12,671 nucleotides of DNA from SAR324 cluster bacterium (lineage in GTDB: Bacteria; SAR324; JACQKK01). The notes beneath the pieces were generated by a model. The model worked only from the letters and a program-made list of their open reading frames with translations. It did not search any database and was not told the DNA's origin. Positions 1 to 7,141 of this stretch are shown in pieces (the stretch's first letter is position 1; each line of letters starts with the position of its first letter). The stretch covers positions 1-12,671 of the forward strand of contig JACZVE010000041.1 of the NCBI GenBank assembly GCA_022572825.1, read 5' to 3'. The position numbers and the translations under genes were made by a program.

Positions 1-1056
1 AATATCCAGGGCAAAATTATAACGCTGATGCATATATTCGATGAGCGCGGACTCCTCGGGCTGGCGTTCCATCCCAATTTCAAGAACAACGGCAAATTTT
101 ACGTGTCATATACCGCGCCCATTCGCGGTGATGCCCCCTTGGATGTGAAGTTTTGGTATAACCATACCAAACACTATTCCGAGTTCCAGGTATCCAAGGA
201 TGATCCCAACAAGGCCAACCCGCTCTCGGAACGGATTCTCCTGCAGTTGGACTGGCCCCAGTTCAATCACAACGGGGGCGATCTCCACTTCGGTCCGGAC
301 GGCTATCTCTATATCTCCGTAGGTGACGGCGGCTATGCCAACGATTGGGGTATCGGCCATAATGTGACTGAGGGTAACGGCCAGGACCTTAACGTGCTGC
401 ACGGCAAAATTCTCCGCATCGACGTTGACAAAGGCGACCCTTACGGCATTCCCCGGGATAATCCCTTTGTCAATCGCGATGATGCCCGCGAGGAAATCTA
501 TGCCTACGGCTTCCGCAATCCCTGGCGGATGTCCTTCGACATGGGCGGTGATCGGGCCCTGTTCGTCGGCGACGTTCAGCAGAACAGCTACGAGGAGGTG
601 GACATCGTCATAAAAGGCGGCAACTACGGCTGGCGCCGTATGGAGGGCACCCATTGCTTCGATTACGTCAATCCGAATGACCACCCGGCTTCCTGCGATA
701 AATCGGGCTTGATCAGCCCCATCTTTGATTACAACAACTGCAACGTACACGAAAGCTGCCGGGGATTGTCGGTCACGGGCGGATTCGTCTACCGGGGCAA
801 GCATGGCGCCTGGCAGGGAAAATACTTCTTCGGGGATTGGAGCAAGCAGTTTGGCGTCAAGGACGGACGGCTCTACGCGGCCACGAAGCGGGGTAGCAAG
901 TGGAATATGGAGGAGATCAGGATCACCAATATGACGAAGTTTAATTCCTACGTGCTGGCCTTTGGACAGGATGCCGACGGCGAGGTCTACGTGCTCTCCA
1001 CGGACACCACCGGTCCCGTGGGTGGCCTCGACAAGATATACAAAATCGTACCCTGA
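1..1056 (+). CDS. PQQ-dependent glucose/sorbosone dehydrogenase family protein (5' end missing)
   Basis: The frame is open from base 1, so the start and signal peptide lie outside the window; 351 residues are visible. The fold is the six-bladed beta-propeller of soluble PQQ sugar dehydrogenases, which oxidise sugars or related alcohols in the periplasm and pass electrons to a cytochrome. Counting from the Met at base 28, family signatures are ERGLLGLAFHP (6-16), the NHNGGDLHFGPDG block (80-92) whose H81 matches the catalytic-base His of soluble glucose dehydrogenase, HGKILRIDVD (125-134) and AYGFRNPWR (159-167) whose R163 matches the PQQ-binding Arg. A cysteine-rich insert (C210, C223, C238, C244) suggests periplasmic disulfides. 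It ends in the usual DKIYKI strand. The Met at base 28 is internal, not a start. The true substrate cannot be told; many relatives are only annotated as sorbosone dehydrogenase. The cytochrome c 202 bases downstream is a plausible electron acceptor. Confidence 0.9.
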   Translation, partial: NIQGKIITLMHIFDERGLLGLAFHPNFKNNGKFYVSYTAPIRGDAPLDVKFWYNHTKHYSEFQVSKDDPNKANPLSERILLQLDWPQFNHNGGDLHFGPDGYLYISVGDGGYANDWGIGHNVTEGNGQDLNVLHGKILRIDVDKGDPYGIPRDNPFVNRDDAREEIYAYGFRNPWRMSFDMGGDRALFVGDVQQNSYEEVDIVIKGGNYGWRRMEGTHCFDYVNPNDHPASCDKSGLISPIFDYNNCNVHESCRGLSVTGGFVYRGKHGAWQGKYFFGDWSKQFGVKDGRLYAATKRGSKWNMEEIRITNMTKFNSYVLAFGQDADGEVYVLSTDTTGPVGGLDKIYKIVP

Positions 1057-1122
1057 CCATCGCCGAAAACCGGCTGGGCCTGGCTTGGTCAGGCCATGCG
1101 GGCTCAGCTCGGCCGGACGGGA

Positions 1123-1161
1123 TGCCTCATGCCTTCCTCCGTTGGGGGAGGCCTTGAGGCA
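1123..1161 (+). other. Imperfect stem-loop downstream of the dehydrogenase gene
   Basis: TGCCTCA (1123-1129) pairs exactly with TGAGGCA (1155-1161). Inside it GCCT (1131-1134) can pair with AGGC further in, followed by more G-C and G-U pairs. It lies 67 bases after the dehydrogenase stop. No T-run follows, so it is a weak terminator candidate; it could also stabilise or process the transcript between the dehydrogenase and the cytochrome gene. Nothing in the 1057-1258 gap looks like a clear promoter or gene. Confidence 0.4.
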
Positions 1162-1183
1162 CCGGATTCAGGCGGCCGATGGT

Positions 1184-1214
1184 GGCGATTGGAGGCGCGA
1201 GCGGCGCCATCGCC
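1184..1214 (+). other. Second stem-loop, upstream of the cytochrome c gene
   Basis: GGCGAT (1184-1189) pairs exactly with ATCGCC (1209-1214). After a four-base bulge on the left arm, the inner GGCGC pairs with GCGCC, closing a short loop. It ends 44 bases before the cytochrome c start. It may be part of the 5' leader of the cytochrome/eboA transcript or simply GC-rich background pairing. No function is proposed. Confidence 0.3.
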
Positions 1215-1258
1215 CGTTGCGGCTGTATCCATTTGGGAAAGCAAGTTCGGAAAGCAGG

Positions 1259-1639
1259 ATGGGTCAGCGATTGGCGGCAACCCTGTCGCACCGCATCGTT
1301 ATCGTCGCAATCGGCGTGATCGGCGCGGTCATGTGGATGCCAACCCCTAGCGCACATGCCGCCTCAGACGGAGCGACAGCGAGAGAGATTATCCTGAAGA
1401 GGGGCTGTCATGGCTGCCACATCATTCCGGGTATTCCCGAAGCGACAGGTACGATCGGTCCGTCCCTGAAGGGCATCAGCGCGCGCAGGCGGATCGCGGG
1501 AGGAAAGCTGAAAAATACGGCGGCGAACATGCGCACGTGGTTGAAGAATCCCAAACGGGTAAAGGTTACCATCATGCCCAATGTCCACCTGACGGAGTCC
1601 GAAATCGAGACCTTGATCGAATTTTTCGGTACGCTTTAA
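1259..1639 (+). CDS. Small exported mono-haem c-type cytochrome
   Basis: 126 residues. The start ATG at 1259 is preceded by GGAAAG with 4-base spacing; the frame extends further upstream but without cytochrome-like sequence. Residues 1-34 form a Sec signal: a basic start, a hydrophobic run 13-27 (IVIVAIGVIGAVMWM) and a likely cleavage after SAHA (31-34). The haem site is C50-H-G-C53-H54, and M106 in IMPNVHLTESE is the probable distal haem ligand. The GPSLKGI (67-73) and WLKNP (94-98) segments are typical class I cytochrome c elements, like those of small redox partners or the cytochrome domain of some oxidase subunits. It should carry electrons in the periplasm. The dehydrogenase upstream is a natural donor. 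eboA starts 18 bases after its stop, so it is probably co-transcribed with the ebo genes. The last residues are FFGTL. Confidence 0.88.
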   Translation: MGQRLAATLSHRIVIVAIGVIGAVMWMPTPSAHAASDGATAREIILKRGCHGCHIIPGIPEATGTIGPSLKGISARRRIAGGKLKNTAANMRTWLKNPKRVKVTIMPNVHLTESEIETLIEFFGTL

Positions 1640-1657
1640 CATCGCGGCGCGGAAGCG

Positions 1658-2515
1658 ATGAAAGCTTTATTGCACGACCTGCTACACACCCGGATGGATC
1701 CCCCGGCCCGGATATGGTTCGAGAAGGCCCTGGAGGCGGCCAATGCCCCTGTCAATGAGAATGTCTTGCTGGGCTACTATGCGGGCGCCTCCCGACGAAT
1801 GGGCAAGCGTGCCCTGTCGTTGGGCGAGGAAGAGCAGGCGCGCGCGCGTGCGATGGATCCGGAACTGCCGCTGGATCACTGGGGCGTCGATGAAGCCGCC
1901 CGAGCGCTGGTGCTGCTCTCCCTGGATCACCTTGCGCCGGATGATTTCGCTCACAGGGTGCTGCAGTGTTACGATCTCGGCGACAGCCGCGAACAGGAAA
2001 GCTGGCTGCGCGGATTAGCACTGCTACCCCATTGCGAGCGCTTTCTGTCCACCGCGGTGGACGCCTGCCGAACCAACATCATTCCGCTCTTCGAGGCCAT
2101 CGCTTGCGAGAACCCCTATCCTTCCCGCCAATTTCCCGAGCTCAACTTCAACCAGATGGTGCTCAAATGCTTGTTTAACGCAATCGCCGTGAATCGCATC
2201 ATCGGGTTGGAAAAGCGGTTGAACAGGGAGCTGTCCCGCATGGCGGACGATTACGTGAGCGAGCGCGAGGCGGCCGGCAGGACGGTGCCCACGGATATCT
2301 GGATGGTGCTGGCACCCTGCATCGAGTCGGAAGGCCTGTCCCGCGTTCACCGTTATCTGCACCATGAGAATTCCGATCACCGGCTCTGGGCGGCGCGCGG
2401 CCTCGGCTTCACCGCTAACGGGGAAAGCCGCAGAGTGTTGGCGGGGCAACGGGAAATCGAACGGGACGGCAGGGTCAAGGAAGCCATCGAAACCTCCCTG
2501 GCAAGATTGAGTTAA
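1658..2515 (+). CDS. eboA: EboA family protein, first gene of the forward ebo block
   Basis: 285 residues, cytoplasmic, with no signal peptide or membrane span. It matches what I know of the EboA domain: DEAARALVLLSL (78-89), the GLALLPHCERF block (119-129), RTNIIPLFEAIACENPYP (138-155), NQMVLKCLFNAI (165-176) and ERE.AGRT (202-209). The protein appears mostly helical, and its final third, LWAARGLGFTANGESRRVL (243-261), resembles a HEAT-like helical repeat. No catalytic motif is visible; a scaffold or partner-binding role in the ebo pathway is inference. The ATG at 1658 has GGAAG just upstream with tight spacing. It is 18 bases behind the cytochrome gene and 27 ahead of eboB, which supports one transcript. 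In published clusters eboA usually accompanies the TatD, UbiA, cyclase and TIM-barrel genes, all of which are present here. Confidence 0.87.
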   Translation: MKALLHDLLHTRMDPPARIWFEKALEAANAPVNENVLLGYYAGASRRMGKRALSLGEEEQARARAMDPELPLDHWGVDEAARALVLLSLDHLAPDDFAHRVLQCYDLGDSREQESWLRGLALLPHCERFLSTAVDACRTNIIPLFEAIACENPYPSRQFPELNFNQMVLKCLFNAIAVNRIIGLEKRLNRELSRMADDYVSEREAAGRTVPTDIWMVLAPCIESEGLSRVHRYLHHENSDHRLWAARGLGFTANGESRRVLAGQREIERDGRVKEAIETSLARLS

Positions 2516-2542
2516 CCCAGCTCGTAGAAAGGGTACAAGGCC

Positions 2543-3430
2543 ATGAAAATGTTCGACCCCCATATTCATATGACCTCCCGCACCACGGCCGATTATCAGG
2601 CGATGGCGGAAGCGGGGATCGTCGCCATCGTGGAGCCGGCTTTCTGGCTGGGGCAGCCTCGTACGAACGCGGGTTCTTTCGAGGATTACTTCAACGGCCT
2701 GCTGGGGTGGGAACGCTTTCGCGCCTCCCAGTTCGGTATCCGCCATTTTTGCACCATAGCCCTGAACCCGAAGGAGGCCAACAACCCGAAGGTATCCGAG
2801 GCGGTGCTCGATATATTGCCCCGCTATCTGCAAAAGGAGGGGGTGGTCGCCGTGGGGGAGGTGGGTTACGACGACCAGACCGATGCGGAAGAAAGAATAT
2901 TCGCCCGGCAGATGGAAATGGCGATGGAGTTCGATCTGCCCATCCTGATTCACACCCCCCACCGGGATAAAAAGAGGGGCACCATTCGCTCCATCGATTT
3001 GGTGCGGGAGCTGAACATCCCCGAGGAGCGGGTGCTGATCGACCACAACAACGAGGAGACCTTGCCGCTGGTGCTGGACTCGGGTTGTTGGGCCGGGCAC
3101 TCCATCTACCCCAACACCAAGATGGCCGAGGAGCGCATGGCCCGGCTCGTCAAGCAATTCGGCAGCGAGCGCATCATCGTCAACAGCGCGGCCGACTGGG
3201 GTGTCAGCGATCCGCTCAAGGTGCCCAAGACGGTGTCCAAAATGCGGGAGATGGGCATCTCCGAGGCGGATATCACCACGATCGTCTGGGACAATCCGGT
3301 GGCGTTCTTTTCCCAGAGCGGCAATATGGATCTGGCGGACATCGAAACGCGGCCCAATATCAACCAGACCCAGCTTTACGACGGCAATTCGGTGCTCAGA
3401 GGGCAGGCTCCCATCGTGGAAAACCGATAG
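2543..3430 (+). CDS. eboB: TatD-like metal-dependent hydrolase EboB
   Basis: 295 residues forming a TIM-barrel amidohydrolase of the TatD type, cytoplasmic. All expected metal-site elements are there: D5-P-H7-I-H9 at the N-terminus, E106 in GEVGYDD, H137 and H140 in HTPHRD, DHNNEE (167-172) with H168, and D218 in NSAADWG. It should therefore be a working two-metal hydrolase; the true substrate of EboB is not known. It differs from housekeeping TatD nucleases in its TSRTTADYQAMAEAG start and in a C-terminal tail (about 262-295) with no obvious motif. The ATG at 2543 follows GAAAGGG at 2527-2533 with 9-base spacing. It sits 27 bases after eboA and 18 before eboF. The set around it makes EboB a safer name than a plain TatD DNase. 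Confidence 0.88.
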   Translation: MKMFDPHIHMTSRTTADYQAMAEAGIVAIVEPAFWLGQPRTNAGSFEDYFNGLLGWERFRASQFGIRHFCTIALNPKEANNPKVSEAVLDILPRYLQKEGVVAVGEVGYDDQTDAEERIFARQMEMAMEFDLPILIHTPHRDKKRGTIRSIDLVRELNIPEERVLIDHNNEETLPLVLDSGCWAGHSIYPNTKMAEERMARLVKQFGSERIIVNSAADWGVSDPLKVPKTVSKMREMGISEADITTIVWDNPVAFFSQSGNMDLADIETRPNINQTQLYDGNSVLRGQAPIVENR

Positions 3431-3448
3431 CGGCGGCCACCCTGCGCC

Positions 3449-4825
3449 ATGCACCCCACCGCCGTCATCAATGTCGCAGGTCTGACAGGCGAGCTCATCG
3501 GCGAGCACACACCCCGTCTATGGGCATTTGCGCGGGAAGGCGCCCACAGGCCCCTGCGCACGATCACCCCCGCCGTTACGTGCAGCGTACAATCCACCTT
3601 TCTAACCGGCCTTTCGCCCGCCGAGCACGGCATCGTAGGCAATGGCTGGTACTTCAGGGAATTGGCACAGGTCTGGTTCTGGCGCCAGGCCAACCAACTG
3701 GTGCAGGGAGAGACGGTGTGGGAGGCCGCCCGGCGGCGCGACGCGTCCTTCACCGGCGCCAAGATGTTTTGGTGGTACAACATGTACTCCCCGGCCGATT
3801 ACTCCGTAACGCCCCGGCCCTTGTATCCGGCCGACGGCCGGAAAGTCGTCGATATTTACAGCTATCCCGACGCGCTGGGCCAACGGCTGAAGAGCGAGAT
3901 CGGCGATTTCCCCTTCTTCAATTTCTGGGGCCCGCAAGCCGATATCCGCTCCAGCGCATGGATTGCGGAAGCCAGCCGGCGCGTGTTCGACTGGCATGCC
4001 CCCGACCTGACCCTGATTTATCTACCCCACCTGGATTACAACCTGCAGCGGCTGGGGCCCGGTGATCCCCGCATACACCGCGACCTGGCCGAGATCGACC
4101 AGGTTTGCGGGCACCTGATCGATCACTTTCGCCAGCGGGGCGTTCGGGTAATCGTACTGTCGGAATACGGAATCACGGCTGTGCAGGGCGCGGTGCACAT
4201 CAACCGGGTACTCCGGGAAGCGGGCTATATCCGTGTGCGGCGGGAGCTGGGACTGGAGATGCTGGACGCCGGAGCCAGCGACGCCTTTGCCGTGGCGGAC
4301 CATCAGGTGGCCCACGTATACGTGCGCCGGCCCGAGCGCGTGGCGGAAGTCAAGGCGCTGCTGGAAGGAATACCCGGCATCGAGCAGGTACTGGGGGCTG
4401 CGGAGAAGGCGGCCATCGGCCTGAACCATTCCCGTGCCGGGGAGCTCGTCGCCATCTGCGAGCCCGAGCGCTGGTTCACCTATTATTACTGGCTGGACGA
4501 CGCGCTGGCCCCGGATTTTGCCCGCACCGTGGACATCCATCGCAAGCCCGGCTACGACCCGGTCGAGCTGTTCGTCGATCCCGCGATCCGCTTCCCCCGC
4601 TTCAAGGTGGCGCGCATCCTTCTCAGAAAAAAGCTGGGCTTCCGTTACCTGATGGACGTCATTCCCCTTGACGCCGGCTTGGTCAAAGGCTCGCACGGCA
4701 GGCTCACCGATCATCCCCGCCAGGGCCCGCTGTTCATGACCAGCGAAGGGGGATTGTTGCGGGAGGAGGCCGTCTCCGCGGCGGACGTGAAAGGCTTGAT
4801 CCTCTCCCACCTGTTTGACGGGTGA
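3449..4825 (+). CDS. eboF: Alkaline-phosphatase-superfamily / nucleotide-pyrophosphatase-like protein EboF
   Basis: 458 residues, no signal peptide, so probably cytoplasmic. It has the fold landmarks of type I phosphodiesterase/nucleotide pyrophosphatases: an N-terminal VINVAGLTG strand-loop (6-14), the nucleophile region ending TGLSPAEHGIVGN (53-65) with T44 nine residues before T53 as in active NPPs, HLDYNLQRLGP (194-204), LSEYGIT (237-243) and KGSHGR (413-418). Most metal ligands differ from the classic enzymes: A10 where Asp is usual, Q200 for His, E239-Y240 for the Asp-His pair; D196 and H416 remain. Activity may be altered. This looks like a feature of the subfamily, which I could not verify. 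No clear ribosome-binding site precedes the ATG, so it may depend on translation of eboB 18 bases upstream. The eboF symbol follows its place in the cluster and is less certain than the fold. Confidence 0.82.
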   Translation: MHPTAVINVAGLTGELIGEHTPRLWAFAREGAHRPLRTITPAVTCSVQSTFLTGLSPAEHGIVGNGWYFRELAQVWFWRQANQLVQGETVWEAARRRDASFTGAKMFWWYNMYSPADYSVTPRPLYPADGRKVVDIYSYPDALGQRLKSEIGDFPFFNFWGPQADIRSSAWIAEASRRVFDWHAPDLTLIYLPHLDYNLQRLGPGDPRIHRDLAEIDQVCGHLIDHFRQRGVRVIVLSEYGITAVQGAVHINRVLREAGYIRVRRELGLEMLDAGASDAFAVADHQVAHVYVRRPERVAEVKALLEGIPGIEQVLGAAEKAAIGLNHSRAGELVAICEPERWFTYYYWLDDALAPDFARTVDIHRKPGYDPVELFVDPAIRFPRFKVARILLRKKLGFRYLMDVIPLDAGLVKGSHGRLTDHPRQGPLFMTSEGGLLREEAVSAADVKGLILSHLFDG

Positions 4826-4857
4826 GCCGTGGCACGCTCACCGCCCGGCACGGCTCA
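4823..4857. terminator. Inverted repeat between convergent eboF and eboC, candidate bidirectional terminator
   Basis: TGAGCCGTG (4823-4831) is the exact reverse complement of CACGGCTCA (4849-4857), giving a 9-bp stem with a 17-base loop. The left arm begins in the eboF stop codon, and the right arm ends 4 bases before the last base of eboC (4862). The placement between two converging blocks fits a shared terminator. No T-run follows on either strand, so it would be an atypical intrinsic terminator or an RNA-end stabiliser. Confidence 0.5.
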
Positions 4858-4861
4858 GCCT

Positions 4862-5770
4862 TCAGGTGCCGGAGATGTAGCGCTGGAAAAAGAGCGTGAG
4901 CGCGAAGCCCGCCAATGCCGCTACGATCCAGACGGGCGGCCCGCCAATCCGCGCGATCAACACGCCGTCGAGCAGGGATATGCCTGCAATGAGACTGACC
5001 ACGGCGTGGGGAATATTGCGCCCCTCCCTTCGCACCAGGAACGAGACCGCATAGACCACCCAGCACAGCAGCCCCACAAACAGCAGGCTTTCCCAGGATA
5101 AGCGCCCGACCACGGGCCAGGCGTAAAGAAAGGGCGCGGCCAGAAACAAAAGCGGCCAGAGGTTCTTAACAGCCTGCAGATTTTCCTGCTTGGCCGCATA
5201 GGTCAGCCCGATCAGATAGCAGGATAGCACCGCCATTCCGTAAAGCACCGGCCGGCTGAAGGCCGTGGCCACCGTCGCCGCGGCGACGAAGTACACCAAC
5301 GCCCGGCACAGAGCCATCACCAATGGGCTGAGCGGATCGGACTTGTGGCGGTAGTTGTAATAGACGATCACCAGCCCAAGCGCCAATCCGCCCAACATGG
5401 CCTCCGGAGCGGGCGGCGCACCCGCCGTTAACGCGGGCAAGGCCAGCAACGCCTCCCCCAACGCCAACTGCAGGAACCCCAGTGCGTAAACTTCCGCCGC
5501 CCCGATTGACCCCGAGGGAATGGGGCGTTCGGGGCGGAATTCCCGGTCATAGCGGTGGTCGAAGGCATCGTTGAGAAACATTCCGCCGGTATAGAAAAAT
5601 GTGAGGGACGCAACCAGCGGAAGCAGGGTCTGGGTCTGGGGAGTGCCCCCCGCCAGTATCAGCCCTGCCAGGGTATTGGTCCAAACGGTGGGAAGGTTGG
5701 AAACCCGGCCCAATTGCAAGTAAACCCGCCAGCGCAAAACCCGCCGCGCATTGAGCGAGCTTTCGCTCAT
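4862..5770 (-). CDS. eboC: UbiA-like prenyltransferase EboC
   Basis: 302 residues, an integral membrane protein with about eight hydrophobic spans, starting near 32-42 and 49-63 and ending around 280-295. The first Asp-rich motif of the UbiA family is intact: N67-D68-x-x-D71-x-x-x-D75, followed by RPERPIPSG (79-87), which binds Mg and prenyl diphosphate. The second usual Asp motif is replaced by TYAAKQEN (190-197), so the acceptor or metal site differs from quinone-type enzymes. UbiA enzymes join a prenyl chain to a polar acceptor in the membrane; the acceptor here would be an ebo metabolite. The ATG at 5770-5768 overlaps the eboE stop as ATGA, a sign of coupled translation, and the frame upstream of it is not conserved-looking. 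It is last in the reverse block and faces eboF. Confidence 0.88.
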   Translation of the reverse strand: MSESSLNARRVLRWRVYLQLGRVSNLPTVWTNTLAGLILAGGTPQTQTLLPLVASLTFFYTGGMFLNDAFDHRYDREFRPERPIPSGSIGAAEVYALGFLQLALGEALLALPALTAGAPPAPEAMLGGLALGLVIVYYNYRHKSDPLSPLVMALCRALVYFVAAATVATAFSRPVLYGMAVLSCYLIGLTYAAKQENLQAVKNLWPLLFLAAPFLYAWPVVGRLSWESLLFVGLLCWVVYAVSFLVRREGRNIPHAVVSLIAGISLLDGVLIARIGGPPVWIVAALAGFALTLFFQRYISGT

Positions 5771-6987
5771 GACTCGATGCGGTCCCTGAGCCAGGACAGT
5801 TCCCGGGTGATTGCACTGGCCAGGTCCAGCTCTCTGTACTCCGGCGGCAGCACGTCCCAGGTGTAGGTTTCCACCTCCAGGTAGGGGCAGCTCTGTGTCT
5901 GCTTGAATTGCTCGATGAGGTCGATGAGGTGTTCCTGCGTGGTCTGAAAGCTGCGCATTTCCTCCAGGAAAATCGGGACATGGAAGTGCACTCGCCATTC
6001 CACCAGCTCACCCGCATGATCCTGGGCCGCTTCCCGCTCTTTTTCCAGCCCCTCCGGCAGATCGATGAAGCGTACCAACCCGTGCTGGGATTTTTCCACC
6101 ACCTGATGCAGGTAGGTGCTCTCCACGAAGGGCCGCAGGAGCGCTTCGGCACGTCCGTCTCCCCGTTGGAATTTCAGCTTGAGGGCCGAGCTGATCTGGA
6201 ATTTGCAGATCTTGATCCCGGCCGCCTTGAGCGCGGCGAGGGAAGCGGCCATGTCCTCGAACTCCACCGCCATATGACAGGCATCGTAGCAAATGCCGAT
6301 GTGCCTGCGTGCCAGCGCCTCCGCCTCCGCGTGGGAGATGCCCAGGGTCCGCGCCAGTTGCTCCAGCTGCGGCTTGGAATACAGGTGGTCGCGGAAGAAC
6401 GCCACCGCCTCGTCCACCGTTTCGATGAAGCAGCAAGGCTCCGGTTCCAGAGCCAGGGTGATCGTCTTTCCCGTCCGTTCCCACAGCCGGTGAAGTTCGG
6501 CGACGTGCCGTAGCATCAGTTCGGCCATCCGCGTGACATCTTCCTCGCTTTTGACCTCGCCCTTGAACGCCCCCGGCACCGTGCTCACGCTCCCCTCCAT
6601 GCCGGACTGATCCGGCAATAGCTGCGCCAGGATGGCGGCAAGGCGGTTGGAATACCGCAAGCGCTCCTCGTCCTTCCAGTCCGGGAGGTACACCTCCTCC
6701 TTCACGCGGGCGCGGTGGAAAACCCCGTAGGGAAAGCCGTTGATCGTGAACACGTAGCAGTTTTCGGCCGCGAGGAATTCCTGGAACTCATGGAGTTGCG
6801 CGGGCGCTTCCAGGGTTTCCGCTGCCACAGCGGAGAGCCGCAGCCCGACGCCGAACGGCGCGTCGGGCGTGAGCCGCTTGCGGATCGTGGGCAGATAGGT
6901 GCCCAGATTGCTGCGCACCTCCTCCCAGCTTTCTCCGGGATGTATGTTGCTACAGTAGGTGAGGTGGAAATCACCGGACAATTTCAC
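5767..6987 (-). CDS. eboE: TIM-barrel metabolite-traffic protein EboE
   Basis: 406 residues, cytoplasmic, of the sugar-phosphate isomerase/endonuclease-like TIM-barrel type. It opens with the EboE-type LTYCSNIHPGESW (9-21). Probable metal ligands lie in LEPEPC (180-185), CYDACHMAVEFED (233-245), HFHVP (334-338) and EVETYTWDVLP (371-381). KFQIS (262-266) is another barrel-strand motif. In this family the name reflects the role of ebo genes in metabolite traffic; the reaction is unknown. The start is GTG at 6987-6985; an in-frame stop four codons upstream rules out a longer version, and the MKLSGDFHLTYC start fits relatives. The ribosome-binding site is poor. A 154-base gap separates it from eboD upstream, and it overlaps eboC by four bases downstream. 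Confidence 0.88.
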   Translation of the reverse strand: MKLSGDFHLTYCSNIHPGESWEEVRSNLGTYLPTIRKRLTPDAPFGVGLRLSAVAAETLEAPAQLHEFQEFLAAENCYVFTINGFPYGVFHRARVKEEVYLPDWKDEERLRYSNRLAAILAQLLPDQSGMEGSVSTVPGAFKGEVKSEEDVTRMAELMLRHVAELHRLWERTGKTITLALEPEPCCFIETVDEAVAFFRDHLYSKPQLEQLARTLGISHAEAEALARRHIGICYDACHMAVEFEDMAASLAALKAAGIKICKFQISSALKLKFQRGDGRAEALLRPFVESTYLHQVVEKSQHGLVRFIDLPEGLEKEREAAQDHAGELVEWRVHFHVPIFLEEMRSFQTTQEHLIDLIEQFKQTQSCPYLEVETYTWDVLPPEYRELDLASAITRELSWLRDRIES

Positions 6988-7141
6988 GGGGCCCGCTCAG
7001 GTGAGTTCAAGGTACGCACCGGCCTGAAATCCAAGCTGGTGCCAAGTGACTGTACGTCGCGTCAGAGTTTCGGGATGCAGTAAAGTGTCCTGACTGCGAA
7101 AACGCTACCGGCAAGAGTGCGCGGAACTCCGACGCGAGGTG
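6988..7141. other. 154-base spacer between eboD and eboE
   Basis: No gene or strong terminator is visible. It is long compared with the other junctions in the ebo blocks and could hold a second promoter for eboE-eboC. I found no convincing -35/-10 pair on the reverse strand. The short reverse-strand string TTGGCACCAGCTTGG (7045-7031) only loosely resembles a promoter element. Confidence 0.35.

Noticed and set aside
106..804. A 232-codon reverse frame inside the dehydrogenase gene
   Set aside because: Antisense to a well-conserved propeller protein and with no family features.
962..1258. Longer start for the cytochrome c frame reaching back into the dehydrogenase gene
   Set aside because: The added residues precede a good signal peptide and overlap the dehydrogenase in another frame.
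2024..3508. A 494-codon open frame on the reverse strand across eboA and eboB
   Set aside because: It is antisense to two genes with clear family motifs, its translation is rich in His/Asp/Gly with no recognisable domain, and long antisense frames are common in GC-rich DNA.
5771..5998. Longer eboC start at 5998
   Set aside because: The extra 76 residues overlap eboE and look like out-of-frame translation; the UbiA-type sequence begins after the ATG at 5770, which overlaps the eboE stop as ATGA.
7031..7045. Possible sigma-54 promoter (reverse-strand TGGCAC near TTGG) ahead of eboE
   Set aside because: The spacing between the two blocks is one base short and the second block lacks the required GC, so the match is poor.
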